Source: CAZMYM01 sp964620325 (lineage in GTDB: Bacteria; Bipolaricaulota; Bipolaricaulia; UBA7950; UBA9294). From it: a stretch of DNA of 64,000 bases. Shown piece by piece: positions 60,071 to 64,000 of this stretch (its first letter is position 1; each line of letters begins with the position of its first letter). Location: contig CAZUIM010000001.1 of assembly GCA_964620325.1 (NCBI GenBank), forward strand, positions 110,118 through 174,117, in the 5' to 3' direction. Below the pieces are notes generated by a model that saw only the letters and a program-made list of their open reading frames with translations, was not told where the DNA came from and did no database searches. The translations under genes and the position numbers were made by a program.

Positions 60071-61381
60071 TCAGGCCCCAGCGACTTGAATCGAATCGAC
60101 GAGAACGTACGGCGCGTTGGCGCCGAGCATGTTGTAGCTGCGCCGCTGCTCGGCGCTGATCGCTCGGATCCGCATGAAGTCCTCATAGATGTTCGCTGAG
60201 ATCATCGTTCGGTCGAGACGGCCGATCACCTTGCCGCCTACGATGTGATAGCCGATCGCTTGAACCGCAAATTGCCCCTGCGTGTAGTTGCCCGAGTGGA
60301 AGCCCATCCCGTAGGCAACGAGGAGGCCTTCGTCGAGATCGGCGATCATGTCCTTGAGCGAGGCGTTGCCCGGTTCCACGCTGACGTTCATCGGCCAGGG
60401 GGCCGGCGGTGTTTCGGTGCCGCCTCCGAAGAGCGCCCGCTTCAGTGCGTTTCCGGTCGATGCTCGACGGAGCGCGGCGCCGGTCCGCAGGTCGAGAAGG
60501 TAGTCCTTGAGAACGCCGTTCTCGACGATCGCCCGACGTGCACACGGAACGCCCTCGTCGTCGAAGGGCCTCGAACCGACGTCGCCGGGGCGGAGAGGGT
60601 CGTCGATGATGGTGAGTCGCTCGGAGAAGATCTGCTCTCCGGTTCGACCGACGAGAGGCGACGTCTTCTTCTCGACCGCATCCCCGTCGACGCCTGCCCA
60701 GAGAGGGAGCAGGTAGAGGAATGCGCCCTCCGGGGCGAAGATGACCGGAAGACGGCCGGTCGACGGCGTGGACGTCTTCTCGGTCCAGGCGTACCACTCG
60801 TCGAACTCGCCGATCAGCTCGTCGGGGACGTCGACCGGCGAGATCGAGCCGAGGCTCTTGAAGACCGGGATTCCGGCCCCCTTGATCGGAGCACCGAATC
60901 CGACGACCGCGGCGCTCGACTCGGTCTCGGCGCAGGCCCCCTCGGTCGTCTCCACGACGAGGCGATTCGTGTTCGTCGTCGCGCTGATGAACAGCGCGAT
61001 GTCGGGGCGGAGGCGCTTCGCGCGCTCCTTGATCGATTCGCAGAGCTCGACGAGTTCATCGCTCGTGAGCCGACCCGTCGCTGGGTCGTGCGTCGTGACG
61101 TCGGAATAGCGGGCGGATGAAGCGAACGAGAATCCGGCCGGATCTCCGTATGCGGCCGCCTGCTTCGCCTCGTCGACCAGACCGGCCTGATCCGGCGTGA
61201 CACCGAAGGTCGAGCCGAGCTTCCCGCCGTCGATGGCGCGGACCGCGACCGAAGAGAGGTCGTTCTCGGTGATCTGTTGCAGGCGATAGTTCTCGTATCG
61301 GACGGAGGTCGTGCGGCCCTGCTGCCAATACAACTCCGCCTGATCGACCGCCCGCTTCGCTTCTTCGATGAGTTGGTGCAT
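60071..61381 (-). CDS. tldE: TldE/PmbA family metalloprotease subunit
   Basis: TldE pairs with TldD in a heterodimeric protease that processes small peptides and, in some hosts, RiPP or antitoxin substrates. The 436-residue protein has VDQAELYWQQGRTTSVRYEN, FKSLGSISPVDVPDELIGEF, PLVGRTGEQIFSERLTIIDD, GTETPPAPWPMNVSVEPGN and LLVAYGMGFHSGNYTQGQF. It lacks the HExxxH zinc motif, as TldE subunits do. Its ATG overlaps the tldD stop (TGATG), so the two are coupled. Confidence 0.94.
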   Translation of the reverse strand: MHQLIEEAKRAVDQAELYWQQGRTTSVRYENYRLQQITENDLSSVAVRAIDGGKLGSTFGVTPDQAGLVDEAKQAAAYGDPAGFSFASSARYSDVTTHDPATGRLTSDELVELCESIKERAKRLRPDIALFISATTNTNRLVVETTEGACAETESSAAVVGFGAPIKGAGIPVFKSLGSISPVDVPDELIGEFDEWYAWTEKTSTPSTGRLPVIFAPEGAFLYLLPLWAGVDGDAVEKKTSPLVGRTGEQIFSERLTIIDDPLRPGDVGSRPFDDEGVPCARRAIVENGVLKDYLLDLRTGAALRRASTGNALKRALFGGGTETPPAPWPMNVSVEPGNASLKDMIADLDEGLLVAYGMGFHSGNYTQGQFAVQAIGYHIVGGKVIGRLDRTMISANIYEDFMRIRAISAEQRRSYNMLGANAPYVLVDSIQVAGA

Positions 61382-62754
61382 CAGACGCCTCCGATCGTGA
61401 CCTGGTCAATCTTGATGTGCGGCGCTCCCTTGCCCGACTTCCGGTTCAGCTGTTGAGGTCCGCCCTTGCCGCAGCCGCCCCGCTCGGCGAATGAGAGGTC
61501 CGCCCCGACCATCGAAATTGCGCGGAGCGTCGAGAAGAGCTCGCCGGACATGTTGATGTCTCGGACCATCGGGCCGAGGCGTCCGTCCTCGATCCGATAG
61601 CCCCATTGCGCGCCGAAGGTGAACTGGTCGCCCGAGGTCTGTCCGCCCTTGGCGCCGACGAGGTAGTAGCCGTGGTCGATCGACGCGACCATCTCGTCGA
61701 ACGAGGTCGTGCCCGGTTCGATGAAGATGTTCGACATCCGGACGATCGGGGTGAAATGGGCGTCGACGGCCCGCATGTTTCCGGAGAGCGGCTCGCCGAA
61801 ATCGGCCGCCGTCTCGCGGGAGTGCATCCGACCGGTCAGGACTCCCTCGGTGATCAGCCTCGTCCTCGCACCGCGGACGCCTTCGTCGTCGATCTCATAG
61901 GTCCCCGGAAGACCGGGAAGCTCCGGATCGTCGATCACGTTCAGAATCGGCTCGGCGAGTCGCGTGCCGAGCCGGAGCTTCTCGCGGAATGCCGGGTTGT
62001 TCTGCAGGCCGTCCGCCTCGGAGAGATGGCCGAACGCCTCGTGGATGAAGACGCCGGCCTCGGACGGATCGAGGATCACTGGAACGCGTCCCGCTTTCGC
62101 CGGCACGGCGTTCACGAGCCGTCTGGCGTAGTCGATCCGCTCTGCCAGATCGGCGTCTCGATCGAGGACCCGCGCGTAATCGGCGTCCCCGCCGAACGCG
62201 AATCGGACCCGCTGCAACACGTCGTTCCTCTTGGTTACGATGAACCCGAGGACATTGACGATGACCAAATCGTAGACGATGGCCGAGCCCTCGCTGTTGA
62301 CGAAGACACGATTGGAAACGAACTCGTCGTAGTGCGTCTCGGTCGTGACGACCGTCGGCTCGCGGAGGATCATCTCGTTGTAGTGCGCGGCCAGGTCGAG
62401 TTTCTCCCGGAGTGAGACCGATCGTGGGTCGTTCGCCGGTTCGACCAGAAAGGACTCACGGATTGCCGGCGCCTCGGCGAGCCGGAGCGGCTTGTCTCGC
62501 TTCGAACCGACGATTCGAGCCGCGGAGGCGACAGACTGCGCCATCGGCCCGGCCTGGGCCGGGTCGGAGAACGAAGCGATCGCCTTTCCCCCGCCTGCGT
62601 ACGCCCGCGCATGGCCTCCGGACGTTGCGTACGAGGCGACCTCCTCGAGCTTCTTCCCGCGGTAGGTGACGTGCGTCTTCCGATTCTCCTCGTAGCGCAA
62701 GTCAGCGTACTCCGCGTTCAGTCCGGTGACGACACGAGCCAGTTCGTCCTTCAT
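61381..62754 (-). CDS. tldD: TldD family zinc metalloprotease subunit
   Basis: The catalytic partner of TldE. The 457-residue protein carries the zinc motif HEAFGHLSEADGL (HExxxH) with the downstream Cys-rich ERGGCGKGGPQ, plus DPSEAGVFIHEAFGH, INMSGELFSTLRAI and GYRIEDGRLGPMVRD. Two in-frame ATGs are possible. The upstream one (62796) overlaps the -10 box TAGAAT, so MKDELARVV at 62754 is chosen; no strong ribosome site decides it. tldD-tldE order and coupling match other bacteria. Confidence 0.94.
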   Translation of the reverse strand: MKDELARVVTGLNAEYADLRYEENRKTHVTYRGKKLEEVASYATSGGHARAYAGGGKAIASFSDPAQAGPMAQSVASAARIVGSKRDKPLRLAEAPAIRESFLVEPANDPRSVSLREKLDLAAHYNEMILREPTVVTTETHYDEFVSNRVFVNSEGSAIVYDLVIVNVLGFIVTKRNDVLQRVRFAFGGDADYARVLDRDADLAERIDYARRLVNAVPAKAGRVPVILDPSEAGVFIHEAFGHLSEADGLQNNPAFREKLRLGTRLAEPILNVIDDPELPGLPGTYEIDDEGVRGARTRLITEGVLTGRMHSRETAADFGEPLSGNMRAVDAHFTPIVRMSNIFIEPGTTSFDEMVASIDHGYYLVGAKGGQTSGDQFTFGAQWGYRIEDGRLGPMVRDINMSGELFSTLRAISMVGADLSFAERGGCGKGGPQQLNRKSGKGAPHIKIDQVTIGGV

Positions 62755-62794
62755 CGAATCACCGTCGCTTTCGTGGATGCTGTTCGGATCGTTC

Positions 62795-62823
62795 ATTCTA
62801 GAGCGGAGCGAGTCGGACCACAA
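62795..62823 (-). promoter_or_regulatory. Promoter of tldDE
   Basis: On the minus strand: TTGTGG (62823-62818), 17-bp spacer, TAGAAT (62800-62795). The start of transcription near 62788 excludes the ATG at 62796 and supports the ATG at 62754 as the tldD start. Confidence 0.5.
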
Positions 62824-62881
62824 CGCGTGGGGGTCGTGCCCCGATCTGGCCGATCTCCGGTCGACCGGATACCCTGAATGA

Positions 62882-64000
62882 GTGAGTGGATTGAATTTGA
62901 GCGGACGTCGATATGCCTGGACGTTCGCCAGTCTCTTCGTCGCGACGGCTGTTGCATTGATCGGGATCGGAATCATCGCTCCGATTCTTCCTCTGTACGC
63001 CGAGACGTTCGCCGCTCGGGCGTGGACGCTCGGTCTCGCATTCGCCGCGTTCGCCGTATCGCGGGCCCTCGTCGGTCCGTGGATCGGGAAGCTGTCGGAC
63101 CGGATCGGCCGGCGTCGCCTGATCCTGATTGGGCTCGCGGGGTTCACCGTCCTGTCGTTCCTCTACACGCAAGTGTCGAGCCTTTGGCAGATTGGAGTCC
63201 TCCGATTCGCTCAAGGGGGCGCGTCGATGATGGTGACGCCGATCGCGCAGGCCTACGTCGGCGACATCACGCCGCGCCATCGCGCCGGACTGATGATGAA
63301 CGTCTTCTACTCCTCGATGTTCCTCGGGGTGTCGCTCGGGCCGTTGGTCGGCGGTTGGGTCGGCGAACGGTGGTCTCACGAAGCGGCGTTTGTGGCGATG
63401 GCCCTGCTGAGCACCGTCGCCCTCGTGATGGTCGCGATCTGGGTGCCGGCCGACCACGGGACGAGACGCAACGTCCGAGCCGAGGTCGTGCCGAACGTTC
63501 GATTGCGGGACCTGATCAAGCTCGACCCCGTGAAGGGGATGATGCTTCACTTCGCGGCCCGCGGATTCTGGCGGCAAGGCTTGAACTCCTTCTATCCGCT
63601 CTACGCCGCCACGGCCTTGGGGCTCGGGGAGTCGCAGATCGGGACTGTTCTGTCCGCCTATTTTTTCGGCGGGGCCGTTCTGCAGATTCCGTTCGGATAC
63701 CTCGCCGACCGGCTGAAGCGATTCCCACAGATCGTTGTCGGCGGTCTCGGCGCGCCGCTCCTTCTGATCATCATTCCGTTCGTCCATTCGCTGTGGGCGG
63801 TACTCGTCGTCATGTTCGCGATCGGGGCGCTCTCCGCGTTGGCGAGAGCGTCGATCCTCGGAATTCGCACCGAGTTGGGGAAGACGCATGAGGGGGGAAG
63901 GCTGGAGCCAGCGAGCGGACTTGAACCGCTGACCTGCTCATTACGAGTGAGCTGCTCTACCACTGAGCTACGCTGGCTTCGGGAAATGGAGGTTTTGAAA
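62882..64000 (+). CDS. MFS transporter, 3' end altered by a tRNA gene
   Basis: A GTG at 62882 opens an MFS protein: a first helix (FVATAVALIGIGIIAPILPLY), the loop 2-3 motif GKLSDRIGRRRLILIG, helices 3-6 (PIAQAYVGDITPRHRAGLMM, LGPLVGGWVGERW) and the second half (GLGESQIGTVLSAYFFGGAV, PFGYLADRLKRFPQIVVGGL). Normal coding stops near residue 338 (SILGIRTELGKTHE). The frame then continues without a stop through the antisense tRNA-Thr to the window edge, giving a low-complexity tail. The last two or so helices are missing, so the transporter is truncated or read into non-native sequence. It is divergent from tldDE. Confidence 0.8.
   Translation, partial: MSGLNLSGRRYAWTFASLFVATAVALIGIGIIAPILPLYAETFAARAWTLGLAFAAFAVSRALVGPWIGKLSDRIGRRRLILIGLAGFTVLSFLYTQVSSLWQIGVLRFAQGGASMMVTPIAQAYVGDITPRHRAGLMMNVFYSSMFLGVSLGPLVGGWVGERWSHEAAFVAMALLSTVALVMVAIWVPADHGTRRNVRAEVVPNVRLRDLIKLDPVKGMMLHFAARGFWRQGLNSFYPLYAATALGLGESQIGTVLSAYFFGGAVLQIPFGYLADRLKRFPQIVVGGLGAPLLLIIIPFVHSLWAVLVVMFAIGALSALARASILGIRTELGKTHEGGRLEPASGLEPLTCSLRVSCSTTELRWLREMEVLK
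63906..63977 (-). tRNA. tRNA-Thr (anticodon CGT)
   Basis: On the minus strand: acceptor GCCAGCG / CGCTGGC, D-arm GCTC...GAGC, anticodon stem GCTCA/TGAGC around CTCGTAA (anticodon CGT at 63945-63943), T-arm AGCGG TTCAAGT CCGCT, and discriminator T. Here CCA is encoded (63905-63903), unlike in the CAU tRNA. Its 3' end faces the MFS gene and lies inside that reading frame. Confidence 0.94.

Noticed and set aside
1..64000. CRISPR arrays, insertion sequences, prophage or replication origin
   Set aside because: No regularly spaced repeats, transposase or integrase motifs, phage structural genes, or DnaA-box clusters were seen. The DnaA-like domain in ftsZ is not evidence for an origin.

Overview
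The window is a dense bacterial chromosome segment: about 60 protein genes, two tRNAs, short intergenic gaps, high GC with GC-rich codons, and GTG/TTG starts mixed with ATG. Housekeeping genes of bacterial type (accAD, ruvB, rpmB, rpmF, ftsZ, serS, smpB, tgt, hup, rsfS) sit beside a four-subunit 2-oxoacid:ferredoxin oxidoreductase, an acetyl-CoA synthetase and a hydrogenase-type maturation protease. This suggests an anaerobic or facultative, acetate-handling organism. A PorV-like barrel, a possible second barrel ending in Trp, a NosD/ABC triad and PKD-rich secreted proteins point to a diderm. The mixture resembles uncultured lineages such as Bipolaricaulota (Acetothermia/OP1), but that placement is an impression from gene content, not a proven assignment.

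Layout. 1-950 holds no convincing intact gene. 954-3.9 kb: a small ribbon-helix-helix protein, acs and a lytic transglycosylase. 3.9-6.9 kb: DUF502 membrane protein, accD, accA and a hydrogenase-maturation-type protease, coupled by ATGA overlaps. 6.9-11.2 kb: central carbon genes tkt, fba and pfk. 11.3-18.6 kb (minus strand): a long run ribF-tsaB-rpmB-S1 protein-korDABC-nudix-ATP-grasp protein. 18.7-23.5 kb: ruvB, then the nfeD-floA membrane operon with a CDP-alcohol phosphatidyltransferase-like gene. 23.5-24.3 kb: a decayed gene. 24.4-28.2 kb: tRNA(CAU), RNase H-like gene, dtd, rpmF, an N-terminally extended ftsZ and an orphan response regulator. 28.2-41.8 kb: acetyltransferase, a seven-PKD secreted protein, phoH, mtaB, an LCP protein with rsfS, a UvrD-nuclease fusion, HU, a class III aminotransferase and an RNase Z-like hydrolase. 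41.9-46.8 kb: serS plus a NosF-NosD-NosY-like triad. 46.8-47.3 kb: a GxxExxY pseudogene between inverted repeats. 47.3-60 kb: smpB, a large PKD surface protein with a PorV-like partner, tgt, a DUF4015 protein, a NosD-DUF192 fusion, a HAD phosphatase, upp and a putative barrel. 60-64 kb: tldE/tldD, then an MFS transporter whose 3' end runs into an antisense tRNA-Thr.

Expression signals. Many genes have recognisable sigma70-type promoters (TTGNNN, 17-18 bp spacer, TANNNT). In several operon heads (nfeD, uvrD, smpB, ruvB and the gene starting at 59981) the -10 box lies only 6-10 nt before the start codon, so their mRNAs should be leaderless or nearly so. Other genes carry clear Shine-Dalgarno motifs. 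The most unusual item is ftsZ with an N-terminal domain resembling DnaA domain I. Other points of interest are the F-D-Y ABC triad without nosZ, the NosD-DUF192 fusion, a tRNA abutting an mRNA start, and a PFK with a mixed phosphoryl-donor signature.
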